Shown piece by piece: positions 31,279-39,522 of a DNA stretch of 64,000 nucleotides. Position numbers and translations under genes: made by a program. The stretch is from Sphaerisporangium sp. (GTDB lineage: Bacteria > Actinomycetota > Actinomycetes > Streptosporangiales > Streptosporangiaceae): positions 1-64,000 of the forward strand of contig JAOPYI010000239.1 of NCBI GenBank assembly GCA_025964675.1. Direction: 5' to 3'. The stretch's first letter is position 1; the number at the start of each line of letters is the position of its first letter. The notes beneath the pieces are model-generated. The model was not told where the DNA came from and made no database searches. It worked only from the letters and a program-made list of their open reading frames with translations.

Positions 31279-32229
31279 TCAGGCGCGCCGGACGGCGGCT
31301 TCCAGGAGGCCCCGGCAGATGGCGCCCAGGTCCTTGCCCGCGGCCTCCACGGCCATAGGCAGAAGGGACGTCTCGGTCATCCCCGGAGCGACGTTCACCT
31401 CCAGGAAGTGCGGCCGGCCGAGCGCGTCGACGATGAGGTCGGTGCGGGACAGGTCCCGGAGCCCGAGAGCGGTGTGCGCGGTGACGGCCAGCTCCGCGCA
31501 CGCCTCCGCCACCTCGGGCCGTAGCCGTGCCGGGGCGAAGAACTCGGTGTGCCCGGCGGTGTAGCGGGCGGAGTAGTCGTACACGCCCCCGTCGGCGACG
31601 ATCTCGACGGGCGGCAGCGCCACAGGGCCGTCGCCGAGGTCGATCACCGAGACCGCGACCTCCACGCCCTCGATGTGCTGCTCGATCAGCGCGGTGTCCC
31701 CGTACGCGAAGCAGCCAACCATGGCCGCCGGCAGCTCCTCGGCCTTGCGGACGATGGATCCGCCGAGGGCCGACCCCCCGCGTGACGGCTTGACGAACAG
31801 CGGGAGCCCGAGCCTGTCGATGATGCGGGCCAGCACGGCGGACGCGCCCAGGTCGTGGAAGGTCTCCTTGGGCAGCACGACGGCGTCAGGCGTGCGGACC
31901 CCCACCGACCGGACCATCGTCTTGGCGGTCGGCTTGTCGTAGGCGATCCGGCAGGCGTCAGGCGCCGCGCCGACATAGGGAAGCGAGAGGAGCTCCAGCA
32001 CCGAGCGGATGGCGCCGTCCTCACCGCTGCCGCCGTGCAGCGTCACGAACACCACGTCCGGAGGGTCGGCGAGCACGGCGGGCACCAAGCCGGCGTCGGT
32101 GTCCCGCTCCTCAACGTCGATCCCGGTGGCACGAAGCACCTCGCTCACGCGGCGGCCCGAGCGGAGGGAGACCTCACGCTCGTACGACAGCCCGCCCGCC
32201 AGTACCAGCACATGGCCGAGATCGCTCAT
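31279..32229 (-). CDS. ddl: D-alanine--D-alanine ligase family protein
   Basis: A 316-residue ATP-grasp ligase that makes the D-Ala-D-Ala end of peptidoglycan precursors. Visible marks: LSYEREVSLRSGRRV at the N-terminus, FVTLHGGSGEDGAIRSVLE, the ATP loop KPSRGGSALGGS and the metal site FLEVNVAPGMTETSLLP. Many actinomycetes have another ddl beside murF, so this may be a paralogue of altered specificity. The ATG at 32229 is chosen over a TTG at 32232. A perfect palindrome ends 25 nt upstream of it. Confidence 0.85.
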   Translation of the reverse strand: MSDLGHVLVLAGGLSYEREVSLRSGRRVSEVLRATGIDVEERDTDAGLVPAVLADPPDVVFVTLHGGSGEDGAIRSVLELLSLPYVGAAPDACRIAYDKPTAKTMVRSVGVRTPDAVVLPKETFHDLGASAVLARIIDRLGLPLFVKPSRGGSALGGSIVRKAEELPAAMVGCFAYGDTALIEQHIEGVEVAVSVIDLGDGPVALPPVEIVADGGVYDYSARYTAGHTEFFAPARLRPEVAEACAELAVTAHTALGLRDLSRTDLIVDALGRPHFLEVNVAPGMTETSLLPMAVEAAGKDLGAICRGLLEAAVRRA

Positions 32230-32253
32230 CAAGCACCTTTCTCACGTCGTGGG

Positions 32254-32295
32254 ACCGGCAGGCGCCGCGCCCGGCCGGGCGCGGCGCCTGCCGGT
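32254..32295. terminator. Perfect 42-nt palindrome between aminotransferase and ddl
   Basis: A perfect GC-rich 42-nt palindrome starts 10 nt after the aminotransferase stop (32306) and ends 25 nt before the ddl start. It is best read as the terminator of the upstream gene. It could also act as an attenuator in the ddl leader, because both genes run leftward. Confidence 0.6.
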
Positions 32296-32305
32296 CGATG
32301 CATCT

Positions 32306-33631
32306 TCAGGCTAGGTCGGGGCCGGGCGTGTCCACGCCGGTGTGGGCGGGCATCGAGCCCGTGCCGAACGTGTCACGCATCACGAGCTCCTGCTGGATCA
32401 CACCGGCGAGCCGGCGGACTCCCTCGCGGATGCGGTCAGGCTCGGGATAGCAGTACGACAGGCGCATGTTGCGCCCGCCGGAGGCGTCGGCGTAGAACCC
32501 GGTGCCGGGCACGAACGCGACCCGCTCGGCGACGGCGCGCGGCAGGATCGCCTTGGAGTCGAGCCCTTCTGGCAGCGTCATCCAGACGAAGAAGCCTCCG
32601 GCGGGCCGGGTCCAGGCGCAGCCGGGCGGCATGAGCGCCTCCAGGGAGCCGAGCATGGCGTCACGGCGCTCTCGGTAGAGCTCGCGGAACGTCTTGATCT
32701 GCTCTTTCCACGGCTGGGTGGCGAGATATTGCCCAACGGTGAGCTGCGAGAAGCTCGAATGCGACAGGACCGCGGACTCCATCGCGAGCACCAGCTTGTC
32801 CCTGACCGCGTGGGGCGCGAGGGCCCAGCCGACGCGGAAGCCCGGGGCCAGCGTCTTGGAGAAGGACCCGAGGTACACGACTCCCTCGGGGTCGTCCGCC
32901 CGTAATGCGCGCATGGGGTCGCCGTCGAAGCCCAGCAGGCCGTACGGGTTGTCCTCCACGATGAGCACGCCGGCGCGGCGGCAGATCTCCATCACCTGCC
33001 GGCGGCGCGACGCGCTGAGGGTGACGCCGGCGGGGTTCTGGAAGTTCGGGATGGTGTAGAGGAACTTGATGCGGCCGCCCGTGCGGGACACCGACTCGAT
33101 GATCTCGGCGAGCGCCTCGGGGACGAGCCCGTGATCGTCCATGGGCACGTGAACCACCGACGCCTGGTAGGCGGCGAACGTGCCGAGCGCGCCGACATAC
33201 GACGGGCCTTCGGCGAGGACGACGTCGCCCGGGTCGATGAAGATCCTGGTGATCAGGTCGAGCGCCTGCTGGGACCCGACGGTCACGACGACGTCGTCAG
33301 GGCCGGCCTCGATGCCCTCAAGGCGCATGACCTCGCAGATCTGCTCGCGCAGATGCGGATCACCCTGGCCGGAGCCGTACTGCAGGGCCACCGTGCCGCG
33401 CCGCGCCACGATGTCGGCGACGAGCTCGCCGACGGTGTCGAGGGGGAGGGCCGTGACGTACGGCATGCCGCCGGCCAGTGAGACCACCTCGGGCCTCGAC
33501 GCGACGGCGAAAAGAGCTCGGATCTCGGAGGCGACCATGCCGGCCGCTCGTGCGGCGTACCGATCGATGTGGGGATCGATGCGCGACCCGTGGGTCGCGG
33601 TCCTCCGACCGTGATCCTGCTCTTCCGTCAC
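32306..33631 (-). CDS. PLP-dependent class I/II aminotransferase
   Basis: A 441-residue fold-type I aminotransferase of the LysN/MocR-related group: FLYTIPNFQNPAGVTLS is the conserved Asn/Pro segment, VEDNPYGLLGF carries the PLP-ring Asp/Tyr and SFSKTLAPGFRVGW has the Schiff-base Lys. There is no GntR domain, so it is an enzyme and not a regulator. Likely substrates are 2-aminoadipate or branched-chain or aromatic amino acids. The GTG at 33631 is preceded by AGGAGGTGGACC. The 292-bp divergent spacer to the acetyltransferase holds no gene. Confidence 0.85.
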   Translation of the reverse strand: MTEEQDHGRRTATHGSRIDPHIDRYAARAAGMVASEIRALFAVASRPEVVSLAGGMPYVTALPLDTVGELVADIVARRGTVALQYGSGQGDPHLREQICEVMRLEGIEAGPDDVVVTVGSQQALDLITRIFIDPGDVVLAEGPSYVGALGTFAAYQASVVHVPMDDHGLVPEALAEIIESVSRTGGRIKFLYTIPNFQNPAGVTLSASRRRQVMEICRRAGVLIVEDNPYGLLGFDGDPMRALRADDPEGVVYLGSFSKTLAPGFRVGWALAPHAVRDKLVLAMESAVLSHSSFSQLTVGQYLATQPWKEQIKTFRELYRERRDAMLGSLEALMPPGCAWTRPAGGFFVWMTLPEGLDSKAILPRAVAERVAFVPGTGFYADASGGRNMRLSYCYPEPDRIREGVRRLAGVIQQELVMRDTFGTGSMPAHTGVDTPGPDLA

Positions 33632-33923
33632 GGTCCACCTCCTAGGCATAGCCAGGTCATTACGGAGAGACCAGAGTACGGCAGGCCGCCCCGATCCCTT
33701 CCCTGATTTCTTCACCTAAGGGATCTCTGACGGCATACCGACCATGTTCCATCGGGCGGCGGACCTGCTCGAAGCCCTTCAGCCGCGACAGGCCAGGGGA
33801 TTCGGCGACCAGGACCGCCGTACTCCGCTTTCACTCGGCTACCATGCCAATCTGGAGACGCCGTAATTCGTGCGCTTTTCCGCCATGACTCGCGTTCGTC
33901 TCGCAAGGATTGGGGGCCCCGAG

Positions 33924-34541
33924 GTGTCGCGCCGACTGGTCAATGTCACGTTGGACAACCTTGACGATCTACCACGCCGCTGCCGGCGGTGTGTCTTCTG
34001 GGAGCTCGACCCCGTCAGCGGGGAGCGCGCCCAGATAGGTGGCGATCCGGGGCTCGAGAAGGAGGCCTGGATCTCGGCGACCCTGCTCGAGTGGGGGAGC
34101 TGCGGGAAGATCTGCTACGTCGACGGCGTGCCGGCCGGTTTCGTGCTGTACGCGCCGCCGCTGTACGTGCCTCGATCGGTGGCTTTCCCGACCTCTCCCG
34201 TGAGCGCGGACGCCGTCCTGCTGATGACCGCCCACATCATCCCGGAGTTCTCCGGGGGCGGGTTCGGCCGGATGCTGATCCAAGGAGTGGCGAAGGACCT
34301 GACGCGTCGCGGTGTGCGGGCCATCGAAGCGTTCGGCGACCTGAAGTGGGAGCAGCCCGGCTGCGTCATGCCTGCCGAGTACCTGCTCGCGGTCGGGTTT
34401 AAGACGGTTCGCCCGCATCTGCGCTTCCCGAGGCTCCGGCTGGAGCTGAAGACGGCGGCGTCGTGGCGTGAGGACGTCGAGGTGGCTCTGGAGCGCCTGC
34501 TCGGTTCCATGACCCCGGAACGCGCACTACGGCCCGTCTGA
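33924..34541 (+). CDS. GNAT-family acetyltransferase
   Basis: A roughly 205-residue protein with a Cys-containing N-terminal motif (RRCRRCVFWE) and a GNAT fold. The acetyl-CoA binding part is HIIPEFSGGGFGRMLIQGV (motif A). The conserved start of the family is at MSRRLVNVTLDNLDDLP, so I place it at GTG 33924. Earlier in-frame starts at 33870 and 33885 have no ribosome-binding site. It converges with trxA. The substrate is unknown. Confidence 0.75.
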   Translation: MSRRLVNVTLDNLDDLPRRCRRCVFWELDPVSGERAQIGGDPGLEKEAWISATLLEWGSCGKICYVDGVPAGFVLYAPPLYVPRSVAFPTSPVSADAVLLMTAHIIPEFSGGGFGRMLIQGVAKDLTRRGVRAIEAFGDLKWEQPGCVMPAEYLLAVGFKTVRPHLRFPRLRLELKTAASWREDVEVALERLLGSMTPERALRPV

Positions 34542-34578
34542 GACGATCTGAGCCCCTCGGCGGGCGCCGGCTGCAACA

Positions 34579-34612
34579 CAGAGCCCCCGTGCCGTCTGAC
34601 ACGGGGGCTCTG
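34579..34612. terminator. Bidirectional terminator between GNAT gene and trxA
   Basis: Perfect 13-nt arms (34579-34591 and 34600-34612) surround an 8-nt loop, between the convergent acetyltransferase and trxA. Confidence 0.8.
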
Positions 34613-34669
34613 CTGGGGTGTGCCGCCCGGAAGAGGCGGAGGTACGGCCCGAGGGGGCCGCAGAGGCGT

Positions 34670-34993
34670 CTAGATGACGCCGTCGAGCTCGCGGAGCAGC
34701 ATGGCCTTCGGCTTGGCGCCGATGATCTGCTTCACGACCTCTCCACCCTTGTAGACGTTCAGCGTCGGAATCTGGAGTACGCCGTAGTCGCGAGGAGTCT
34801 CCGGATTCTCGTCGATGTTGATCTTTACGATGGTGAGCTTGTCGGCGTGCTCGGTCGCGATCTCCTGGAGGATCGGCGCGACCTGGCGGCACGGACCACA
34901 CCACTCGGCCCAGAAGTCGACGATCACGGGCTTGTCGCTCTTGAGAACCTCGGCCTCGAAGGTGGCGTCGGTTACGGACTTGATGTCGCCCAA
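34670..34993 (-). CDS. trxA: Thioredoxin
   Basis: A 107-residue thioredoxin with the active site WCGPC (residues 30-34), [18 protein letters not shown], and the cis-Pro loop [11 protein letters not shown]. It reduces protein disulfides in the cytoplasm using electrons from TrxB. The start appears to be TTG at 34993 ([16 protein letters not shown]), with GGGGAGAAAG upstream. It follows trxB by 13 nt, so the two form an operon. Confidence 0.96.
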   Translation of the reverse strand: MGDIKSVTDATFEAEVLKSDKPVIVDFWAEWCGPCRQVAPILQEIATEHADKLTIVKINIDENPETPRDYGVLQIPTLNVYKGGEVVKQIIGAKPKAMLLRELDGVI

Positions 34994-35006
34994 GGTCTTT
35001 CTCCCC

Positions 35007-35948
35007 TTAACTGTTGGTGGTGGCGTGGTCGGCGAGCCACCGCTCGGCGTCCAGTGACGCCGAGCACCCCGTGCCCGCGGCGGTGATCGCCTGACGGTAG
35101 TTGTGGTCGACGACGTCGCCGGCCGCGAAGACACCGTCGAGGTTGGTCCTGGTGGTCGGCGTGTCGACCAGGATGTAACCCTCGTCGTCGACATTCAGCT
35201 GGCCCTTGAAGAGCTCGCTGCGGGGGTCGTGGCCGATCGCTATGAATATGCCCGTGACCGGCAGCTCGGTGACCTCACCGGTCTTGAGGTTCTGGATCCT
35301 GACCCCGGCGACGCGCGTGTCGCCGAGGATGTCGACGACCTGGCTGTTCCAGACGAAGCGGATCTTCTCGTTGGCGAAGGCGCGATCCTGCATGATCTTG
35401 CTGGCGCGCAGCTCGTCGCGCCGGTGGACCACCGTCACGGATCGGGCGAACCGGCTGAGGAAGGTGGCCTCCTCCATGGCGGTGTCGCCTCCGCCCACGA
35501 CCACGATGTCCTGGTCACGGAAGAAGAACCCGTCGCACGTCGCACACCACGAGACGCCGCGGCCCGAGAGCCGCTTCTCGTTGGGGAGGCCCAGCTCGCG
35601 ATACCCGGACCCGGTGGCGACGATGACGGTCCTAGCGAGGTAGGTCTCCGTGTGGGTCTTGACCACCTTGGGGTTCTGGCTGAGGTCGACCTCGGTCACG
35701 TCGTCGGCGAGAAGCTCGGCACCGAACCGCTCCGCCTGCTTGCGGAAGTTGTCCATCAGCTCCGGGCCCAGAATGCCGTCGGGGAAACCGGGATAGTTCT
35801 CCACGTCGGTGGTGTTCATGAGCGCACCGCCGGCGGTGACGGACCCCTCGAACACCAGAGGGTTGAGATCCGCACGCGCCGCGTAGACCGCGGCCGTGTA
35901 ACCGGCCGGCCCCGACCCAATGATGATCACATTACGGACGTCGCTCAC
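35007..35948 (-). CDS. trxB: Thioredoxin reductase
   Basis: A 313-residue low-molecular-weight thioredoxin reductase: FAD motif [16 protein letters not shown], redox-active CATC ([10 protein letters not shown]) and NADPH motif [15 protein letters not shown]. It transfers electrons from NADPH to TrxA. The start is a GTG at 35948. Upstream on the minus strand a GGAAT (about 36034-36030) resembles the -35 of SigR/SigH promoters, which control trxBA in other actinobacteria, but the matching GTT is not clear. Confidence 0.96.
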   Translation of the reverse strand: MSDVRNVIIIGSGPAGYTAAVYAARADLNPLVFEGSVTAGGALMNTTDVENYPGFPDGILGPELMDNFRKQAERFGAELLADDVTEVDLSQNPKVVKTHTETYLARTVIVATGSGYRELGLPNEKRLSGRGVSWCATCDGFFFRDQDIVVVGGGDTAMEEATFLSRFARSVTVVHRRDELRASKIMQDRAFANEKIRFVWNSQVVDILGDTRVAGVRIQNLKTGEVTELPVTGIFIAIGHDPRSELFKGQLNVDDEGYILVDTPTTRTNLDGVFAAGDVVDHNYRQAITAAGTGCSASLDAERWLADHATTNS

Positions 35949-36100
35949 GCATCTCGCCTTTCGTGCCCATGGTGATGGCTCGCTCGCCTGCCGGTGCGCG
36001 TCACCGCACCTTGTTCAACTATTCCTTCGATGCCAGTGGCGTCAACAGATCCTAGGCGTCCGGGATTCCCACGCCGGCCAAGCGCCGCGCCGGACATGGC

Positions 36101-36132
36101 GAAGTCCTCCACGGCCGCCCGCGGAGGACTTC
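36101..36132 (-). terminator. Hairpin terminator of the sigM operon
   Basis: Perfect 10-nt arms GAAGTCCTCC (36101-36110) and GGAGGACTTC (36123-36132), about 45 nt after the anti-sigma stop and before the trxB promoter. Confidence 0.6.
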
Positions 36133-36177
36133 AACGAGATCAATATGAAAGGCTGTCCGCCCAGGGTCAGACAGGGC

Positions 36178-37191
36178 TCACTGCCAGCGGCCCACGGCGG
36201 GCTGCCGCATGCTCGCGCACTTGGAGTCCACGACGTACACCCAAACGGCGTTGCGGAGGTGGTCCTTCCAGAAGGCCATGACCGTGGCCTCGTTGCCCTC
36301 GTAGAAGGCCTGGTCGACACCGATCGGCTTCGGATCCGTACGCGAGCCCAGCTTGCGGCCGACCCGCTCGGAGATCTTGGTCACGCACCGCACGACCGCG
36401 GGATCCACCGAGGCGTCGCCTCCGGCTCCCGGGCCCGTGGCGCCGACGTAGGTCAGCAAAGGCCCGTCGAGCACCGTGTTGGAGTAGTTGAAGTCGCTCT
36501 TGCTGATCGCGTAGCTGCGTCCCGGCAGGGCCGAGGCCTTGCCCGGCGTGGCTATGGGCGCGGTGGCCTTCTTGTGGCTCACGCCGGGCGAGACCGCCGG
36601 CAGGGCCAAGTTGCCACCGCCCGCCGGCCCGTCGGTGCCCGAGGTCGAAAGCAGGGTCGTCGACAGCCCGGCCACTCCGATGACCACGGCGGCGGCCACG
36701 CCCGCCGCGACCGGCATGGCCCAGGAACGGCGCCGGGACGTCTTCCCGCGCCTGGCTGGAACGATCGACCCGTCGTCTGCGACGACGCCCAGACGGACGA
36801 GCTCCTCAGGCTCCTCAGCCTCTGGGGCCCGCATCGCCGGAACCGATGGTGTCAATGCCGTCAAAGGCATCGGGGGCGCGGTCTCCCATGGGGAGTCCCC
36901 CATAATGCGATCCCAGTCAGGCGCCTCGTCGAGCCTGAGCCCGCCGCGGTCCCCCCTGGTCTCCGCCTCGGCGCCGAGGGCCTTGTCGATGCGGAGCGCG
37001 ACACCCATCGGCATCGCCGGCACCGGCATCGCCGCGAGTACTTCGCGGACCGCTGCGAGGTCGGCGAGGCTCTCCCCGCAGGGATCGCATACCGCGAGAT
37101 GCTCGCGGACCCGCGCGGCCGTGGCGCCGTCGAGAAGACCCTCTGCCAACTCGGCGAGGATCTCCAGGTCGTAGTGCGTTTCACCCGTCAC
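36178..37191 (-). CDS. Anti-sigma factor with zinc-binding N-terminus
   Basis: A 337-residue membrane protein. The N-terminal ZAS-type domain has the H-x3-C-x2-C motif (REHLAVCDPCGESL), which binds an ECF sigma factor. One membrane segment (about residues 170-195, AMPVAAGVAAAVVIGVAG) and an extracytoplasmic domain follow. The GTG at 37191 overlaps the sigM stop, so the two are coupled. By position it corresponds to mycobacterial RsmA (Rv3912), the regulator of SigM. Confidence 0.85.
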   Translation of the reverse strand: MTGETHYDLEILAELAEGLLDGATAARVREHLAVCDPCGESLADLAAVREVLAAMPVPAMPMGVALRIDKALGAEAETRGDRGGLRLDEAPDWDRIMGDSPWETAPPMPLTALTPSVPAMRAPEAEEPEELVRLGVVADDGSIVPARRGKTSRRRSWAMPVAAGVAAAVVIGVAGLSTTLLSTSGTDGPAGGGNLALPAVSPGVSHKKATAPIATPGKASALPGRSYAISKSDFNYSNTVLDGPLLTYVGATGPGAGGDASVDPAVVRCVTKISERVGRKLGSRTDPKPIGVDQAFYEGNEATVMAFWKDHLRNAVWVYVVDSKCASMRQPAVGRWQ

Positions 37192-37825
37192 GAAGTTCTG
37201 CTCCCTTCGCGGATGAGACGCGAGATAGGTCTGATCGGTTCCGCAGATGCGAAAGAATTGGGGCAAGTTTCGCGCGGCCGCGCGCACACCGGCTCTTGAT
37301 GGTGCCGGCCGGCACCTCGAGCACCTTGGCGGCGTCCTCTACGGAGTAACCCATCATGTCGACCAGCACCAGCGCCGCTCGCTGGTCCGTCGGGAGAAGC
37401 TTGAGGGCCGCCGTGACCTCCATGGAGACGTCGCGGTCTCCGGTCTGGTCTGGCATCGGCGTGTCACGCTCGGCGGCCTCCACGAGCTCGTCGTCGGCCA
37501 CCGGGCGGATGGACTTCCGGCGCATGCGGTCGAGGCAGGCGTTCACGACGATGCGGTGGAGCCAGGTGGTCACCGCCGCTTCGCCGCGAAAGCTTTCGGC
37601 CTTGCGGTAGGCGGAGACGAAGGCGTCCTGCACGGCGTCGGCCGCCTCGTCGGGGTCACCGAGAGTGCGCAGCGCCACGGCCCACATGCGATCTCGATGT
37701 CGGCGGACGATCTCGCTGAAGGCGTGTGGATCACCGCCGATATGGCTCGTCAACAGGTCGGCGTCGGACAACGCGGACCGTGCGGCGTGCTGGGACGCCG
37801 GCGGGCTATCGGGAGGAGGGTTCAC
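37181..37825 (-). CDS. sigM: ECF sigma factor, SigM-like
   Basis: A 214-residue ECF sigma factor: region 2 (RRHRDRMWAVALRTLGDPDE, ADAVQDAFVSAYRKAESFRG) and region 4 (LLPTDQRAALVLVDMMGYSV, then AAKVLEVPAGTIKSRCARGR as HTH). It directs RNA polymerase to stress promoters and is held by the downstream anti-sigma factor. The start is a GTG at 37825, 13 nt after the pseudokinase stop. It has the locus position of Rv3911 (sigM). Confidence 0.9.
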   Translation of the reverse strand: MNPPPDSPPASQHAARSALSDADLLTSHIGGDPHAFSEIVRRHRDRMWAVALRTLGDPDEAADAVQDAFVSAYRKAESFRGEAAVTTWLHRIVVNACLDRMRRKSIRPVADDELVEAAERDTPMPDQTGDRDVSMEVTAALKLLPTDQRAALVLVDMMGYSVEDAAKVLEVPAGTIKSRCARGRAKLAPILSHLRNRSDLSRVSSAKGAELRDG

Positions 37826-37838
37826 AACGCGTGTCCTG

Positions 37839-39341
37839 TTAGGCCGATCCGGGAGAGTGCACCACTACGTCATAGATGGTGCCACGAAATCTTCGATCAA
37901 ACGCGGGAAGGCGCGTAAACCAGATCAAAACGTACTGACCGCTGGTGGCCTTCTCGGGTGTGAGGGTCACCGTCCCTGAGACGTTGTCCTGCTTGGCGGC
38001 CGTCTTCAGCGAGTTGAGATCGGCGGAGTTGCCGACCCTCAGCTCGATTGACGAGCCTGGCGTGTCGCCGAGCGAGACCACCACGTCGGAGACCGGGATC
38101 TGCTTGCCCATGTCCAGGATGAGACCGACTCCCGACTTGAGCCTGCCGAGCTCGGCGCTCTCGTAGGTGTAGGTGTGCCACTCGGTCGAGGGCTTGCCGT
38201 CGATGGCGAAGCGGGCCAGCTCCGGGTGCTCGGCCTGGTCGTCGCCCAGGGGATCGAAGCCGGTGGCGCTCGACGGCTTCACCGTCACGATCTTCGGTGA
38301 CGGCGCCTGCGAGGCCGGGGAGGACGCGACCGGCGACTGTGGCCGCTTGCCGAGACTCTGGCCGAGAGTCCAGGCGCCGAGGCCCACCGCTGCGATGATC
38401 AGAAGGATCACCACGGTCATCATCACCCGGCCGGCCATGCCTCCGGACCGGTGCTGCCGCATGGGAGCGGGAGGGCGGGAAGGCGCCTGCTGCCGGGGCG
38501 GCCTCACCCGATCGGTGTCGTCGGGGGCCTCCGAGCGAAGGCTGAGCGCCGGCGGCATCGACGACACCGGCACGGGTGCGGGCCTCGGCACCTCGGCGAG
38601 GGCCTCGGCGACGTCCGCCGGGGTCGCCAGCGGCGGGAGGCCGCGCCGGGGCTCCTGCAGGAGCGCCCGGCAGGTGATGGCGTCGAGGAACCCCGGCACA
38701 CCGGCCGTGACCTGGCGCGGCGTGCAGATCTTGCCGTCGTCGAGCGGGGCGGGCGGGAGACCGACCTCCCCCTCGCCGGGCCAGTGACCTGTCAGAGCGG
38801 TGTAGAGCAGGCGGCCGAGCCCCTGGGCGTCGTCGCGGGCGGGGTTGTCGCTCTCGATGTCGGAAAGGGACGCGTCGACGGCCAGGCCCAGCAGTTTCAC
38901 GGTGCTGCCGGCGGTCCAGATCAGACGGTCGGGGGTGAGGCACAGATGGGCCAGGCCGGCCTGGTGGGCGTGTGCGACGGCCTCGGCGGCCTCCGCGACC
39001 AGCGCGGCCGCGCGCTCAGGCGACATCGGTCCAGAGGAGACCATGTCGGTCAGGGTCTCTCCCGTGACCCACTCGCTCACGACATAGGCCTGCCCGTCCT
39101 CCTCGGCGGCGTCGAAGACCTGGGTGAGACGGGGGTCGGTCAGGCGGCTGGCCCCGCGGGCCGCGGTCACGACCTCGACCGTCCGCTCGAAGTGGGGAGC
39201 CAGCGTGAGGACGCAGACGGGCCGCGCGAGCACCTCGTCGATGGCCTTCCACAAGGTGGCGCCACCTGACTCGCTGACGCGGTCTTCCAGGCGGAACCGG
39301 TCGGCCAGGCGGCCGCCGGGCTCCACGGCAGGGGCGCTCAT
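37839..39341 (-). CDS. Pseudokinase with discoidin-like extracytoplasmic domain (MviN-associated)
   Basis: A 500-residue protein in three parts: an N-terminal kinase-like domain (about 1-270), a membrane segment (about 320-342) and a C-terminal beta-sandwich domain of F5/8 type C kind (LARFAIDGKPSTEWHTYTY). Kinase motifs are degraded: the HRD region reads HLCLTPDRLI and the ATP Lys is missing, so catalysis is unlikely. In M. tuberculosis the same domains are fused to the C-terminus of MviN (Rv3910), where phosphorylated pseudokinase binds FhaA. Here it is a separate gene following murJ. The ATG at 39341 is chosen. Confidence 0.85.
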   Translation of the reverse strand: MSAPAVEPGGRLADRFRLEDRVSESGGATLWKAIDEVLARPVCVLTLAPHFERTVEVVTAARGASRLTDPRLTQVFDAAEEDGQAYVVSEWVTGETLTDMVSSGPMSPERAAALVAEAAEAVAHAHQAGLAHLCLTPDRLIWTAGSTVKLLGLAVDASLSDIESDNPARDDAQGLGRLLYTALTGHWPGEGEVGLPPAPLDDGKICTPRQVTAGVPGFLDAITCRALLQEPRRGLPPLATPADVAEALAEVPRPAPVPVSSMPPALSLRSEAPDDTDRVRPPRQQAPSRPPAPMRQHRSGGMAGRVMMTVVILLIIAAVGLGAWTLGQSLGKRPQSPVASSPASQAPSPKIVTVKPSSATGFDPLGDDQAEHPELARFAIDGKPSTEWHTYTYESAELGRLKSGVGLILDMGKQIPVSDVVVSLGDTPGSSIELRVGNSADLNSLKTAAKQDNVSGTVTLTPEKATSGQYVLIWFTRLPAFDRRFRGTIYDVVVHSPGSA

Positions 39342-39522
39342 GAGGCGATCCTCTCCCTGGTCGTGGGCGATGTCCCTGCGAATACCCCCACGCCCCTCCT
39401 GCTCCTTGTCAGCCGGCGGTGCCCGGTCTCCACCGTGCACAGGGCACCATGGTAGTCCGGCGCGGGTCCCACCTGTGTTGCCCTTGGAACATGGGCGAAC
39501 CGGACTTCCGGGTTACCTATGA

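Noticed and set aside
36010-36040. SigR/SigH-type promoter for trxB
   Set aside because: A GGAAT is present, but no convincing GTT at the right spacing; not listed as a separate feature.
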